Assembly: GCF_039614725.1 (NCBI RefSeq)
Contig: NZ_CP154859.1
Location: forward strand, 1,550,001-1,614,000
Length of the DNA: 64,000 nt
DNA from: Thauera sp. JM12B12
Lineage (GTDB): Bacteria; Pseudomonadota; Gammaproteobacteria; Burkholderiales; Rhodocyclaceae
Direction of reading: 5' to 3'
The notes beneath the pieces are model-generated. The model had not been told where the DNA came from. It ran no database searches and was given only the letters and a program-made list of their open reading frames with translations. The position numbers were made by a program, and so were the translations under genes. How positions within the stretch are numbered: the first letter of the stretch is position 1; each line of letters starts with the position of its first letter. Of this stretch, positions 1-9,149 are shown one piece after another.

Positions 1-222
1 GACAGCTGCGGCAGCCTCCTGCTTGACGGCCTCGGCGCCGGCAGTGGCGGCGTCACCGGCAGCCTTCGCGCTTTCCTTGGCGGCCTCGACGGCCTGCGCG
101 GCAGATTCCTTCATCTGTTCCTGAGCAGTCGGCGCCGGTTGCACGGCGACCGGTTCTTCCTTCTTGCCGCAGGCGGAAACGGCGAGGGCGACGAGGGCAG
201 CAACGAGGACGGAGTGCTTCAT
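1..222 (-). CDS. small alanine/lysine-rich lipoprotein, 3' end cut by window edge
   Basis: The first 74 codons are visible; the gene runs off the left edge. The N-terminus is a lipoprotein signal peptide: MKHS, a hydrophobic stretch, then a lipobox ending ALAVSAC with the acylated Cys at about residue 17. After this comes GKKEEP, and then a repetitive Ala/Lys/Glu segment with AAKESAK-like heptads, probably an amphipathic helix lying along the membrane or cell wall. Such small lipoproteins are common envelope proteins in betaproteobacteria. The family is not recognised and no enzymatic motif is visible. It is divergent from rlmD. Confidence 0.6.
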   Translation of the reverse strand, partial: MKHSVLVAALVALAVSACGKKEEPVAVQPAPTAQEQMKESAAQAVEAAKESAKAAGDAATAGAEAVKQEAAAAV

Positions 223-585
223 GGTGTCATTTCCTTATGGGGTTCGGGGGTCTTCGCCACGACCTCGCGCATTTGCGTTGCGCGGTATCGGTTCCCGCTC
301 GGGCCAGCGAAGATGCGCGAATTCTAGCATGGCGCGTCATGCCAGCAGGCTTTGATTGTGCGTTGCAAAATGTCATTCACGCGTAAAAAATCATTTCGAA
401 ACAATCTGATAAACAGAAGTTTTGAACTCTTCTGCGCTTGCGACCGGGTCGCCTGCGCATTGTGCGTTCGATCCGATGCCCGGGCCTCACGATGACCCGC
501 CGAGGTCGTGATCGTGGTCGCGAACGCCGCCGGTCTGCCGGGCGCGCGCGGTAGAATCGCGCTCCCCGAATCCGTGCGAGCCACC
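223..585. other. intergenic region between divergent lipoprotein and rlmD genes
   Basis: This 363-base gap has no convincing ORF. The part around 355-430 is clearly more AT-rich than the surroundings, with runs such as GTAAAAAATC, as expected for promoter DNA. A TAGAAT-like -10 element can be read toward rlmD at about 552-557 and another on the minus strand at about 321-326 toward the lipoprotein gene. No good -35 boxes were found, so both are only suggestions. No terminator, repeat or RNA gene was recognised. Confidence 0.4.
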
Positions 586-1896
586 ATGCCGATCGCCATC
601 ATCGAATCCCTGGACCACGAAGGCCGCGGTGTAACGCGACAGGACGGCAAGGCCGTGTTCGTCGACGGTGCGCTGCCGGGCGAACGCGTCGAGTACGTGG
701 TCCGGCGCGCGCGCCCGACCTACGAGCAGGCCGACACCGTGCGCATCCTCAGGGCGAGCGCGCAACGCGTGTCTCCGCGTTGCAAGCACTACGGCACCTG
801 TGGTGGCTGCTCGATGCAGCACCTCGACGCGGTGGCGCAGGCCGCTGCCAAGCAGCGCATCCTCGAGGATGCACTCTGGCACATCGGGAAGATCCGTCCC
901 GAGATCGTCTTCCCCGCGATCCAGGGGCCGGCCTGGGGCTACCGCTACCGGGCCCGGCTCGGGGTGCGCGTGGTGCCGAGCAAGGGCGGGGTGCGGGTGG
1001 GCTTTCACGAGCGGCGCTCGAGCTACATCGTGGACATGCGCGAGTGCCCGGTGCTCCCGCCGCGCATTTCGGCGCTGCTGCCGCGCCTGCGGGAGATGAT
1101 CGCCGACCTGTCGATCGCCGACCGCCTGCCCCAGGTGGAGATCGCGATCGGCGACGCGGTGACGGTGTTCGTGTTCCGCAACCTGCTGCCTTTCAGCCGG
1201 GCCGACGTGAAGCGGATCGCGGCCTTCGCCGATGCCGAGGGCATCCAGGCCTGGCAGCAACCGCAGGGCCCGGACTCCGCGGTCCCGCTGCATCCGCTCG
1301 AGGCGCCGGAGCTCGCCTACACGCTGCCCGAGTTCGACGTGCGCATGGACTTCCGCCCGACCGACTTCACGCAGGTCAACGTGCATGTGAACCGGCTGCT
1401 GATCCGGCGCTCGATGCAACTGCTCGATCCGCGTCCGGGCGAGCGGATCGCCGACCTGTTCTGCGGACTCGGCAACTTCAGCCTGCCGATCGCACGTCGG
1501 GGTGCGCGCCTGATCGGGATCGAGGGGAGCGACGCACTGGTCGCCCGCGCCCTCGACAACGCCCGCCGCAACCGCCTGGACGGGCTCACCGAATTTCATG
1601 CCGCCAACCTCTTCGAGGCCACCGAGGATAGCCTCGCGGCGCTCGGGCCGCTGGACAAGCTGCTGATCGATCCACCGCGTGAAGGCGCGATCGCGGTGGT
1701 CAAGGCGATCGGCCCGCAGCAGCAGCCGGCCCGCATCGTCTATGTGTCCTGCAACCCCGCAACGCTGGCGCGCGATGCTGCCGTGCTGGTCAGGGAGAAG
1801 GGCTATGTGCTCAAGGGCGCCGGTATCGCCAACATGTTTCCGCAGACCTCGCATGTCGAGTCGATCGCCGTGTTCGAGCGTGCGGCGCGTGAGTGA
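586..1896 (+). CDS. rlmD: 23S rRNA (uracil-1939-C5)-methyltransferase RlmD
   Basis: RlmD (RumA) methylates U1939 of 23S rRNA using SAM and carries a [4Fe-4S] cluster. The 436-residue product is close to the E. coli length (433). An N-terminal TRAM-like domain is followed by cluster cysteines at residues 66, 72, 75 (CGGC motif) and 154. The SAM-binding loop DLFCGLGNFSLP and the motif LLIDPPREGA follow, with the catalytic nucleophile in YVSCNPATLARD (Cys389). I chose the ATG at 586 because the protein then begins with the typical TRAM start MPIAIIESLDHEGRGV; an upstream in-frame extension to 508 looks non-coding. Confidence 0.95.
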   Translation: MPIAIIESLDHEGRGVTRQDGKAVFVDGALPGERVEYVVRRARPTYEQADTVRILRASAQRVSPRCKHYGTCGGCSMQHLDAVAQAAAKQRILEDALWHIGKIRPEIVFPAIQGPAWGYRYRARLGVRVVPSKGGVRVGFHERRSSYIVDMRECPVLPPRISALLPRLREMIADLSIADRLPQVEIAIGDAVTVFVFRNLLPFSRADVKRIAAFADAEGIQAWQQPQGPDSAVPLHPLEAPELAYTLPEFDVRMDFRPTDFTQVNVHVNRLLIRRSMQLLDPRPGERIADLFCGLGNFSLPIARRGARLIGIEGSDALVARALDNARRNRLDGLTEFHAANLFEATEDSLAALGPLDKLLIDPPREGAIAVVKAIGPQQQPARIVYVSCNPATLARDAAVLVREKGYVLKGAGIANMFPQTSHVESIAVFERAARE

Positions 1897-1914
1897 TATA
1901 CTGCGCGCCCTTGC

Positions 1915-2004
1915 GGAGGCGTGGCAGAGCGGTTGAATGCAACGGTCTTGAAAACCGTCAGGGGTTTACGCCCCTCGTGAGTTCGAATCTCACCGCCTCC
2001 GCCA
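1915..2004 (+). tRNA. tRNA-Ser(UGA)
   Basis: A 90-nt class II tRNA with a full cloverleaf. The acceptor stem GGAGGCG (1915-1921) pairs with CGCCTCC (1994-2000), followed by discriminator G and an encoded CCA (2002-2004). The anticodon stem ACGGT/ACCGT encloses the loop CTTGAAA with anticodon TGA at 1949-1951, reading UCA codons. A long variable arm and a T-loop GTTCGAATC are present. It lies 18 bp after rlmD. Confidence 0.97.
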
Positions 2005-2061
2005 AGGCTCCGCGCAGGCGGCCGGTTCGACGCCTGATTCCGCAGTGCCAGGGCGCGATCC

Positions 2062-2709
2062 ATGTCCCGACTCGTTCTGCTCAACAAACCCTATGGCGTG
2101 CTCTGCCAGTTCAGCGACGAGGCGGGCCGGCCCACCCTAAAGGACCACGTGCCGGTCCCTGGCGTGTACGCCGCTGGCCGGCTCGACACCGACAGCGAGG
2201 GCCTGCTGCTGCTCACCGATGACGGCGCGCTGCAGCACCGCATCGCCGATCCCCGCCACAAGCTGCCCAAGACCTACCTGGTGCAGGTCGAGGGCGAGCC
2301 GGATGAGGCGGCGCTGGAGCGCCTGCGCGCGGGGCTGGACCTCGGCGACTTCCGCACCCGGCCGTGCGCGGCCCGCGCGGTGGCCGAGCCCGACTGGCTG
2401 TGGCCGCGCGACCCGCCGGTGCGATTCCGCAAGACCGTGCCGACCGCGTGGCTCGAGATCGTGCTGCGCGAGGGCAAGAACCGGCAGGTGCGGCGCATGA
2501 CCGCCAAGGTCGGCCTGCCGACCTTGCGCCTGATCCGGGTGGCGATCGGTCCGTGGCGGCTCGACGGGCTCGCCCCCGGGCAGTGGCGCGAGGTCGCCGT
2601 CGACACGCTGCCGCCAGCCAGGGCGGCGGAGCCTCGCCAGCGCGCGGGGGGCGCAGCTAAGATGCCGCCCGTTTCGACGACAAGAAAACGCCCCGGACGC
2701 ACGCCATGA
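2062..2709 (+). CDS. rluE: 23S rRNA pseudouridine(2457) synthase RluE
   Basis: RsuA/RluE-family pseudouridine synthase, predicted to isomerise U2457 of 23S rRNA. The 215-residue length matches E. coli RluE (217). Visible family blocks are [12 protein letters not shown], the catalytic motif [15 protein letters not shown] (Asp42), the lysine/tyrosine block [24 protein letters not shown], and the RNA-contact motif [15 protein letters not shown]. The WLWPR.PP block is typical of RluE rather than RluB/RsuA. The S4 domain is absent, as in RluE. The stop overlaps the next start by 4 bases (ATGA), suggesting translational coupling. Confidence 0.92.
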   Translation: MSRLVLLNKPYGVLCQFSDEAGRPTLKDHVPVPGVYAAGRLDTDSEGLLLLTDDGALQHRIADPRHKLPKTYLVQVEGEPDEAALERLRAGLDLGDFRTRPCAARAVAEPDWLWPRDPPVRFRKTVPTAWLEIVLREGKNRQVRRMTAKVGLPTLRLIRVAIGPWRLDGLAPGQWREVAVDTLPPARAAEPRQRAGGAAKMPPVSTTRKRPGRTP

Positions 2710-3167
2710 TTCCTCGCTCGACCTTCACCCGCCGCCTGGTGGCCGGCGCCGCGCTGCTGCTCGCGGGCGCCCCGGCGTTCGCGCAGACTGCGCTGCCGCT
2801 CGCCGAGCTGGGCGCCGGCATGTACCGCATCGAGGCCGAGGTGGCGCACACCTTCGAGACGCGCCAGACCGGGCTGATGAATCGCACCACGATGCCGCTC
2901 CATCGCGGCATGGTGTTCGTGTTCCCCGAGGCGCGTGCGCACTGCATGTGGATGAAGAACACCCTGTTGCCGCTGTCGGTGGCGTTTGTCGACGAGCGCG
3001 GCAGGGTGATCAACATCGAGGACATGCAGCCGCAGACTGCCGACAACCACTGCGCGGCAGGGCCGGCGCGCTTTGCGCTCGAGATGAACCTGGGCTGGTT
3101 CGCCGAGCGTGGCATCAAGGCGGGCGACACCCTGCGCGGTTTCGACCGCCTGCCCGCGCCGCGCTGA
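2706..3167 (+). CDS. exported DUF192 family protein
   Basis: A 153-residue DUF192 protein with a Sec signal peptide (hydrophobic core [15 protein letters not shown], likely cleaved after residue ~26). The mature part carries the family signatures [33 protein letters not shown] and [13 protein letters not shown], with an [19 protein letters not shown] end. DUF192 proteins are small beta-barrel-like periplasmic or extracellular proteins of uncertain function. It overlaps rluE by 4 bases, so the two are probably one transcript. Confidence 0.85.
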   Translation: MIPRSTFTRRLVAGAALLLAGAPAFAQTALPLAELGAGMYRIEAEVAHTFETRQTGLMNRTTMPLHRGMVFVFPEARAHCMWMKNTLLPLSVAFVDERGRVINIEDMQPQTADNHCAAGPARFALEMNLGWFAERGIKAGDTLRGFDRLPAPR

Positions 3168-3311
3168 GCTGAGCGGCGGCCAAGGCACGAACAGGGCCGC
3201 TTTAGTCGCTTTTTTCCGCCGCTGGCGCTTGGCGGGGGCGGCCGATAATCCCCACACGTCGTCTGGCGTCCGGGCTTGTCCGGGCGTTCGTGCACGCGAA
3301 CGGAGCCGGCC

Positions 3312-4454
3312 GTGGCCGAAGAAAGCGATCTCGAGAAGACAGAAGACCCATCACCGCGAAGGCTCGAGCAGGCGCGTGAGGAAGGCCAGGTCCCGCAGTC
3401 GCGGGAGCTGTCGACCTTCCTCGTCACCGTCACCGGTGCCGCCACCCTGCTGCTGATGGGCAACTGGATGGCCGGGCGGGTGATGGGCATCGTGCGCGAC
3501 GGCTTCGCGTTCGAGCGCAGCGCCGCCTTCGACCCGGCCCTGATGCTCGACGTGCTCAACCGCATGCTCAGTGGTGCGCTGCTGACGCTGGCGCCGCTGT
3601 TCTTCGCGCTGCTGGTGGCGGCGGTGGCGGCGCCGATCCTGCTCGGCGGTCTGGTGTTCGCGCCAAAGGTGCTCGGCTTCAACTTCGGCCGCATGAATCC
3701 GATCCAGGGCATCGGCCGCATGTTCTCGGTGCATGGGCTGGCCGAGATGATCAAGGCCATCCTCAAGTCGGTGCTGGTGGGCGGCGTGGCGGCGCTGGTG
3801 CTGTGGCTCAACATCGACCATCTGTTCGATCTCATGGTCGAGCCGCTCGAGATCGGCATGGCCGACTTCTCGGACACCGTGGCCTTCGCGTCGCTGATGA
3901 TCGTGCTCAGCCTGGGCCTGCTGGCGATCATCGACGTGCCCTTCCAGCTCTGGCAGTACCACAAGAAGCTGCGCATGACCAAAGAAGAGGTCAAGCGCGA
4001 GAGCAAGGAGCAGGAGGGCGACCCGATGGTCAAGGGCCGCATCCGCGCGCTGCAGCGCGAGATGGCGCGCCGGCGCATGATGACCGAGGTGCCCAAGGCC
4101 GACGTGGTGGTGACCAACCCGACTCACTTCTCGGTCGCGCTCAGATACGACGCCGCGAAGATGGGCGCGCCGGTGGTGATCGCCAAGGGGCGCGGCGAGC
4201 TGGCGCTGAAGATCCGCGAACTCGCCAAGGAGCACGGCGTGCCGCTGCTCGAGGCGCCGCCGCTGGCGCGCGCGCTCTACAAGCACTGCGAACTCGAACA
4301 ATCCATCCCCGCCGCCCTGTACACCGCGGTGGCCGAGGTGATGGCCTACGTATACCAGCTCGACACCTGGATGAAGCAGGGCGGCTTGCCGCCGGTGGCG
4401 CCGACCGCGCTGCCGGTGCCCGCCGGCATGGACCCGGGCGCCCCCGAGGAATGA
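3312..4454 (+). CDS. flhB: flagellar type III export apparatus switch protein FlhB
   Basis: FlhB is the inner-membrane switch protein that changes export specificity from rod/hook to filament substrates. The product has 380 residues. Highlights: the charged N-terminus EESDLEKTEDPSPRRLEQAREEGQ, four hydrophobic segments between about residues 30 and 215, and a cytoplasmic domain with the autocleavage motif NPTH at 269-272, the same numbering as Salmonella. I chose the GTG at 3312 because the conserved AEESD start follows it; the in-frame TTG upstream adds a non-conserved tail. It is first in the flhBAFG-fliA-motCD run and a second FlhB-like C-domain gene lies at 46743-47102. Confidence 0.96.
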   Translation: MAEESDLEKTEDPSPRRLEQAREEGQVPQSRELSTFLVTVTGAATLLLMGNWMAGRVMGIVRDGFAFERSAAFDPALMLDVLNRMLSGALLTLAPLFFALLVAAVAAPILLGGLVFAPKVLGFNFGRMNPIQGIGRMFSVHGLAEMIKAILKSVLVGGVAALVLWLNIDHLFDLMVEPLEIGMADFSDTVAFASLMIVLSLGLLAIIDVPFQLWQYHKKLRMTKEEVKRESKEQEGDPMVKGRIRALQREMARRRMMTEVPKADVVVTNPTHFSVALRYDAAKMGAPVVIAKGRGELALKIRELAKEHGVPLLEAPPLARALYKHCELEQSIPAALYTAVAEVMAYVYQLDTWMKQGGLPPVAPTALPVPAGMDPGAPEE

Positions 4455-4464
4455 AGCCTGAATC

Positions 4465-6567
4465 ATGGCCACCAACGACACCCTGAACCTGCGCCAGCTG
4501 CTCACGCCGGCGAACCTGCGCCAGCTTGGGGCGCCGCTGCTGATCATCATCATCCTGTCGATGATGGTGCTGCCGCTGCCGGTGTTCCTGCTCGACGTGT
4601 TCTTCACCTTCAACATCGCCATCTCGGTGATGGTGATGCTGGTGGCGATGTACTCGACGCGGCCGCTCGACTTCTCGGTCTTCCCCACCGTGCTGCTGGT
4701 GAGCACGCTGCTGCGCCTGTCGCTCAACGTAGCCTCCACCCGGATCGTGCTGCTCGAGGGCCACGCCGGCCCGGACGCGGCGGGCAAGGTCATCGAGGCC
4801 TTCGGCAACTTCCTCGTCGGCGGCAACACGGCGGTTGGTCTGGTGGTGTTCGTGATCCTTACCGTGATCAACTTTGTCGTCATCACCAAGGGCGCGGGTC
4901 GCATTGCCGAGGTGAGCGCGCGCTTCACCCTGGACGCGATGCCCGGCAAGCAGATGGCGATCGACGCCGACCTCAACGCCGGCCTCATCGACGAGAAGGA
5001 GGCCAAGCGGCGGCGCAAGGAGATCGCGCAGGAATCGGACTTCTACGGCGCCATGGACGGTGCGTCCAAGTTCGTACGCGGCGACGCCATCGCCGGCATC
5101 ATCATCCTGATGATCAACATCATCGGCGGGCTTTTCGTTGGTGTGATGCAGCACGACATGGCGGTTGGCGACGCGGCGCACACCTACACCCTGCTCACCA
5201 TCGGTGACGGCCTGGTCGCGCAGATTCCCTCGCTGATCATTTCGGTGGCGGCGGGCCTGGTGGTGTCGCGGGTCGGCGACGAGGGCGACGTGGGCGGACT
5301 GGTGATGAACCAGGTGTTCTCCAACCCGCAGGTGCTCTTGCTGACCGGTGGGATCATCGGCGTGCTCGGCCTCATTCCCGGCATGCCCAACCTGGTGTTC
5401 CTGCTTCTGGCGGGCACGCTCGGCGCCATGGCCTGGGTGCGGCGCAAGCGCATCGCCGAGGAGGCGGCTGCCGCCGCCGCTCCGGAAGCGGCGGCGCAGG
5501 TCGCGATGCCCGCGTCCGAGAGTCAGGAGGCGAGCTGGAACGACGTGTCGCAGGTCGACGTGCTCGGCCTCGAGGTGGGCTACCGCCTGATCCCGATGGT
5601 CGACAAGGGGCAGGACGGCGAACTGCTCAAGCGCATCCGCGGGCTGCGCAAGAAGTTCGCCCAGGAGGTCGGCTTCCTGTCCGCGCCGGTGCATATCCGC
5701 GACAACCTCGAGCTCAAGCCCAACGCGTACCGCATTGCCCTCAAGGGCGTCGAGATCGGCAACGGCGAGGCCTATCCGGGGCAGTTCCTCGCCATCAATC
5801 CGGGGCGCGTGTCCGGGCCGCTCGCCGGGCGCGAGACCACCGATCCCGCCTTCGGCCTGCCTGCGGTGTGGATCGACGCCTCGATGCGCGAGCAGGCGCA
5901 TGCGCTCGGCTACACCGTGGTCGATGCGAGCACGGTGGTGGCAACCCACCTCAACCACGTCATCCTCAACCATGCCGCCGAGCTGCTCGGACGCCAGGAG
6001 ACCCAGGCGCTGCTCGATCATGTGGGCAAGGAATCGCCCAAGCTGGTCGAGGACCTTGTGCCGAAGATGCTGCCGATCAGCGTGGTGCAGCGCGTGCTGC
6101 AGAGCCTGCTCGAAGAGGGCGTCAACATCCGCGACATGCGCAGCATCATCGAGGTGCTCGCCGAGCACGCGCCGCGCACGCAGGATCCCGTTCAGCTCAC
6201 CACCCGGGTGCGCGAGGCGCTCGGCCGCGCGATCATGCAGAGCCTGTTCCCGGGCAACGCTGAGGTGCAGGTCATGGCGCTGGAGCCGGGGCTCGAGCGC
6301 ATCCTCATCCAGGCCATGGCCGCGGGGGGCGAGGGCGGGGCGATCGAGCCCGGCCTCGCCGACACCCTGCTGCGCCAGACCGCGCAGATCGCCCAGCGCC
6401 AGGAGGACATCGGGTTGCCGCCGGTGCTGCTGGTGCCGGCGCAGCTGCGCATGCTGCTGTCGCGCTTCCTGCGCCGGGCCGTGCCATCGCTCAAGGTCAT
6501 CTCCAACAACGAGGTACCGGAGAGCCGCACCATCCGCGTCACCGCCATGGTGGGCGCGCAGGGCTGA
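4465..6567 (+). CDS. flhA: flagellar export gate protein FlhA
   Basis: FlhA is the large inner-membrane component of the flagellar export gate, using the proton motive force and docking chaperone-substrate complexes. The 700-residue length is typical. About eight transmembrane helices fill residues 20-330, containing the FHIPEP signature around LRLSLNVASTRIVL and FGNFLVGGN. A short linker rich in Ala leads into the cytoplasmic domain (from ~355), with VDVLGLEVGYRLIPMVD, LNHVILNHAAELLGRQE and the late segment NEVPESRTIRVTAMVG. It starts 10 bases after flhB. Confidence 0.97.
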   Translation: MATNDTLNLRQLLTPANLRQLGAPLLIIIILSMMVLPLPVFLLDVFFTFNIAISVMVMLVAMYSTRPLDFSVFPTVLLVSTLLRLSLNVASTRIVLLEGHAGPDAAGKVIEAFGNFLVGGNTAVGLVVFVILTVINFVVITKGAGRIAEVSARFTLDAMPGKQMAIDADLNAGLIDEKEAKRRRKEIAQESDFYGAMDGASKFVRGDAIAGIIILMINIIGGLFVGVMQHDMAVGDAAHTYTLLTIGDGLVAQIPSLIISVAAGLVVSRVGDEGDVGGLVMNQVFSNPQVLLLTGGIIGVLGLIPGMPNLVFLLLAGTLGAMAWVRRKRIAEEAAAAAAPEAAAQVAMPASESQEASWNDVSQVDVLGLEVGYRLIPMVDKGQDGELLKRIRGLRKKFAQEVGFLSAPVHIRDNLELKPNAYRIALKGVEIGNGEAYPGQFLAINPGRVSGPLAGRETTDPAFGLPAVWIDASMREQAHALGYTVVDASTVVATHLNHVILNHAAELLGRQETQALLDHVGKESPKLVEDLVPKMLPISVVQRVLQSLLEEGVNIRDMRSIIEVLAEHAPRTQDPVQLTTRVREALGRAIMQSLFPGNAEVQVMALEPGLERILIQAMAAGGEGGAIEPGLADTLLRQTAQIAQRQEDIGLPPVLLVPAQLRMLLSRFLRRAVPSLKVISNNEVPESRTIRVTAMVGAQG

Positions 6568-6600
6568 CCCGCGCGCCCAGGACGCGGGTGCGGCGCAGCG

Positions 6601-6615
6601 TGGGTGGCTGCTTGC
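6601..6615 (+). promoter_or_regulatory. possible weak sigma-54 promoter before flhF
   Basis: TGGGTG-N5-TTGC keeps the GG and GC dinucleotides at the required 10-bp spacing, but differs from TGGCAC in the outer bases. It lies in the 194-bp flhA-flhF gap, about 145 bp before flhF. It may be chance, since a GC-rich gap can produce such matches. Confidence 0.25.
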
Positions 6616-6761
6616 CCGCGGACGGATCGCAGGCCCAGACGCGCTCCGCGTGAACGCGAATAGACGGGGGAAAGCCGCTTTATTCCGTCCAAGGGCCTTG
6701 ACCCCGGGTGGCGATAATCCTCATCAAGCAGTGGTCGACCGCGACCGCCGGGAGAATCGCC

Positions 6762-8234
6762 ATGAACGTCAAACGCTACTTTGCCCCCACCGCCCGCGAG
6801 GCGCTTCGTGCCCTGAAGGAAGCCCTCGGTCCGGACGCGATCGTGCTCTCCAACCGTGCCGTCGAGGGGGGCGTCGAGATCCTGGCGCTGCCGGGCGAGG
6901 CGGTCGGTGCGCTGCAGGCGGCCAACCGGGCTGCGGTGGCGGCGCGTTCCGGCGCAGCCCCCCAGCCCGCGGTGGCTCCGACCACAGCCGCCGCGCCTGC
7001 ATCGGCGGTGGAGGAGGCGGACTTTCAGGTGAGCCTGTCCGCATTGGCCGCCAGCGCCGCGCGCAACGCGACGCGCACGCCTGCCGCCAGCCGCGCCGAG
7101 CCCGAGCCGGTGGTGCGCGCTTTCAATCCGCCGCGCATCGAGACCGCCGACTACGCCCTGCGCAGCCGCGACGGTGTCATGCGCACGACGGTGCGCGGGC
7201 GCGCGGATCAGGCCGAGGGGCTCGCTGCATTCGTCGGGCGCGCGGCGCCCCAGCCCACGGCGAGCGACGAGTTCGGCAGCGCACGCGTGCGCGAACTGCA
7301 AGAGACCAACGCCCGCCTGATGGCCGAGCTGACCGGCATCCGCGGCATGATCGAGCGCCAGCTCGCCGGTTTCGCCTGGGGCGAGACGCGCCGTCAGGCT
7401 CCCGCGCGCGCCACCGTGCTGGGCGAGTTGCTCGAGGCCGGTTTCTCCGCCGCCGTCGCGCGCAAGCTTGCCGAGGCGGTGGCGGAGGACGCCGGCCGCA
7501 CCGAGGCGCGCGAGGCCGTGGGTGCGGCGCTCGACCGCCTGATGCGGACCTGCGCCTCGGACGAGGATCTGCTCGATCGCGGCGGCGTGTTCGCGCTCGT
7601 CGGGCCCACCGGCGTCGGCAAGACCACGACCACCGCCAAGCTTGCCGCGCGTTGCGTGGTGCGCCATGGCGCCGGCAAGCTCGCGCTCATCACCACCGAC
7701 GGCTATCGCATCGGCGCCCAGGAGCAACTGCGCATCTACGGCCGTATCCTCGGCGTGCCGGTGTTCTCGGTGCGCGATGCGGGCGACCTGCGGCAGACCC
7801 TTGCCGGCCTGCGCAACAAGCACATGGTGCTCATCGACACCATGGGCATGAGCCAGCGCGACCGCATGGTGGCCGAGCAGGCCGCGATGCTCGCCGGCGC
7901 CGGCGACGTCCGCCGCCTGCTGCTCCTCAACGCCACCGCGCGCGGCGACACGCTCGACGACGTCGTGCGCGCCTACGCCGGCGACGACCTCGCCGGCTGC
8001 ATCTTCACCAAGGTGGACGAAGCTGCCTCGCTCGCGCCGGCGCTCGACGTCGCGGTGCGGCACACGCTCGACATCCGCTACCTGACCAACGGCCAGCGCG
8101 TGCCCGAGGACCTGCACCTGCCCAACCGCGCCTACCTGCTGCATCGCGCGCTGCGCGAGCACGCCGGCGAGTCGCCCTGGCACCTGAGCGGCGACGAGGC
8201 CGGGATGCTGCTGGCCGCCGCCGGAGGGGCGTGA
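6762..8234 (+). CDS. flhF: flagellar biosynthesis SRP-like GTPase FlhF
   Basis: FlhF is an SRP-family GTPase that sets number and polar position of flagella. The product has 490 residues. The N-terminal ~50 residues (MNVKRYFAPTAREALRALKE, DAIVLSNRAVEGG) are the conserved B domain, then an Ala/Pro-rich linker, then an NG domain. The P-loop GPTGVGKTTTTAKLAA begins at residue 281, followed by TTDGYRIGAQEQLRIYG and the G4 motif TKVDE. I chose the ATG at 6762 because it has a good GGGAG ribosome site and starts the conserved MNVKRY block. Presence of flhF suggests polar flagellation. Confidence 0.95.
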   Translation: MNVKRYFAPTAREALRALKEALGPDAIVLSNRAVEGGVEILALPGEAVGALQAANRAAVAARSGAAPQPAVAPTTAAAPASAVEEADFQVSLSALAASAARNATRTPAASRAEPEPVVRAFNPPRIETADYALRSRDGVMRTTVRGRADQAEGLAAFVGRAAPQPTASDEFGSARVRELQETNARLMAELTGIRGMIERQLAGFAWGETRRQAPARATVLGELLEAGFSAAVARKLAEAVAEDAGRTEAREAVGAALDRLMRTCASDEDLLDRGGVFALVGPTGVGKTTTTAKLAARCVVRHGAGKLALITTDGYRIGAQEQLRIYGRILGVPVFSVRDAGDLRQTLAGLRNKHMVLIDTMGMSQRDRMVAEQAAMLAGAGDVRRLLLLNATARGDTLDDVVRAYAGDDLAGCIFTKVDEAASLAPALDVAVRHTLDIRYLTNGQRVPEDLHLPNRAYLLHRALREHAGESPWHLSGDEAGMLLAAAGGA

Positions 8235-8236
8235 TC

Positions 8237-9025
8237 ATGCTCGACGGACGCGAAGACCAGGCGGCGGGGCTGCGCCGCCTGTTCCGCCGCGCGCCGCCGC
8301 ATGTCGTGGCGCTCTATGCCGGCGGCCGGCAGCGCGGCGGCAACGCGGTGCTCGCGGCACATCGCATCGCCGGGAGCGCGGAGCGGGTGCTTATCCTCGA
8401 CGAGGCGGAAGGGCGCGACGCGCTCGCCGCCACGCTCGGTCTGGCCGAGGGCACCGACCTGCTCCAGTTGCTCGACGGCCGCACCACCCTGTCGGTCGTG
8501 CTGCAGCCGGTGCCGGGACTGGTCGGCCGCGTGCCCGCGGCTGCCGCTGCGCTTGCGCTGCCCTTGCTGGACGACGCCCGGCGCGCCTGCCTCATCGAGG
8601 CCTTGCGCATCCTCCATCGCCACGCCGGCTTCGTGCTCGTGCACGCGTCGGGCGAGCGTGCGGCAGAGCCCTCGCCCTTCGTGCAGGCGGCCCCGCGTCG
8701 CCTGGTGGTGGCGGAGGCGAGCGCGAGCGGCGCGACCGAGGCCTACCAGACGATCAAGGGCCTGGCCGCCGCCGGGGCCGGTTCGGTCCATGTGGCCGTC
8801 TGCCGCGCGCGCGGCCGCAATGACGCAGCGGCCTTCTTCGCCGGTCTGCACGGCCTGGTGCGGCGTCATGTCGGCGTGCCCCTGGCCTGGCTGGGCGAGG
8901 TCGAGCGCGACGACATCGCGGTCGGGCTGCGGCAGCCCCTGCAGACCTCGACGCGCGATGCCGGCGCGGCCTTCTTGCGCCGTGTCACCGGCATGGGGCG
9001 CGAGCCTGGATCCAGGCGAGGATGA
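8237..9025 (+). CDS. flhG: FlhG/FleN-like MinD-family protein with degenerate P-loop
   Basis: Position between flhF and fliA is where FlhG (FleN), a MinD-type ATPase that counters FlhF and limits flagellar number, is encoded. The 262-residue size and ends fit the family: AAGLRRLFRR at the start and LRQPLQTSTRDAGAAFLRRV at the end. The deviant Walker A motif KGGVGKT is missing; the place is occupied by ALYAGGRQRGGNAVLAAH, without the lysines. The DxDxGLAN-like motif is reduced to LDEAEGRDALAATLGLAEG. Nucleotide hydrolysis is therefore doubtful. A GTG at 8231 is an alternative start overlapping the flhF stop. Confidence 0.8.
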   Translation: MLDGREDQAAGLRRLFRRAPPHVVALYAGGRQRGGNAVLAAHRIAGSAERVLILDEAEGRDALAATLGLAEGTDLLQLLDGRTTLSVVLQPVPGLVGRVPAAAAALALPLLDDARRACLIEALRILHRHAGFVLVHASGERAAEPSPFVQAAPRRLVVAEASASGATEAYQTIKGLAAAGAGSVHVAVCRARGRNDAAAFFAGLHGLVRRHVGVPLAWLGEVERDDIAVGLRQPLQTSTRDAGAAFLRRVTGMGREPGSRRG

Positions 9026-9149
9026 TTCGGCCATGGGTGTGACTTATCCCGCTGGTAATGCCGCGAACGCTGCGGGACAATCTGCGCCTCCGACATCCGG
9101 AGCCGGCGCAGGCAGGCGCTCGCACCGCAAGACGATACAGGCCGAATGG

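Noticed and set aside
3241..3248. GCCGATAA before flhB as a sigma-28 -10 element
   Set aside because: The -10 match is perfect, but no TAAAG-like -35 stands 11 bp upstream; the GATAAT core may instead be a sigma-70 -10. A similar CGATAATCC is seen before flhF.
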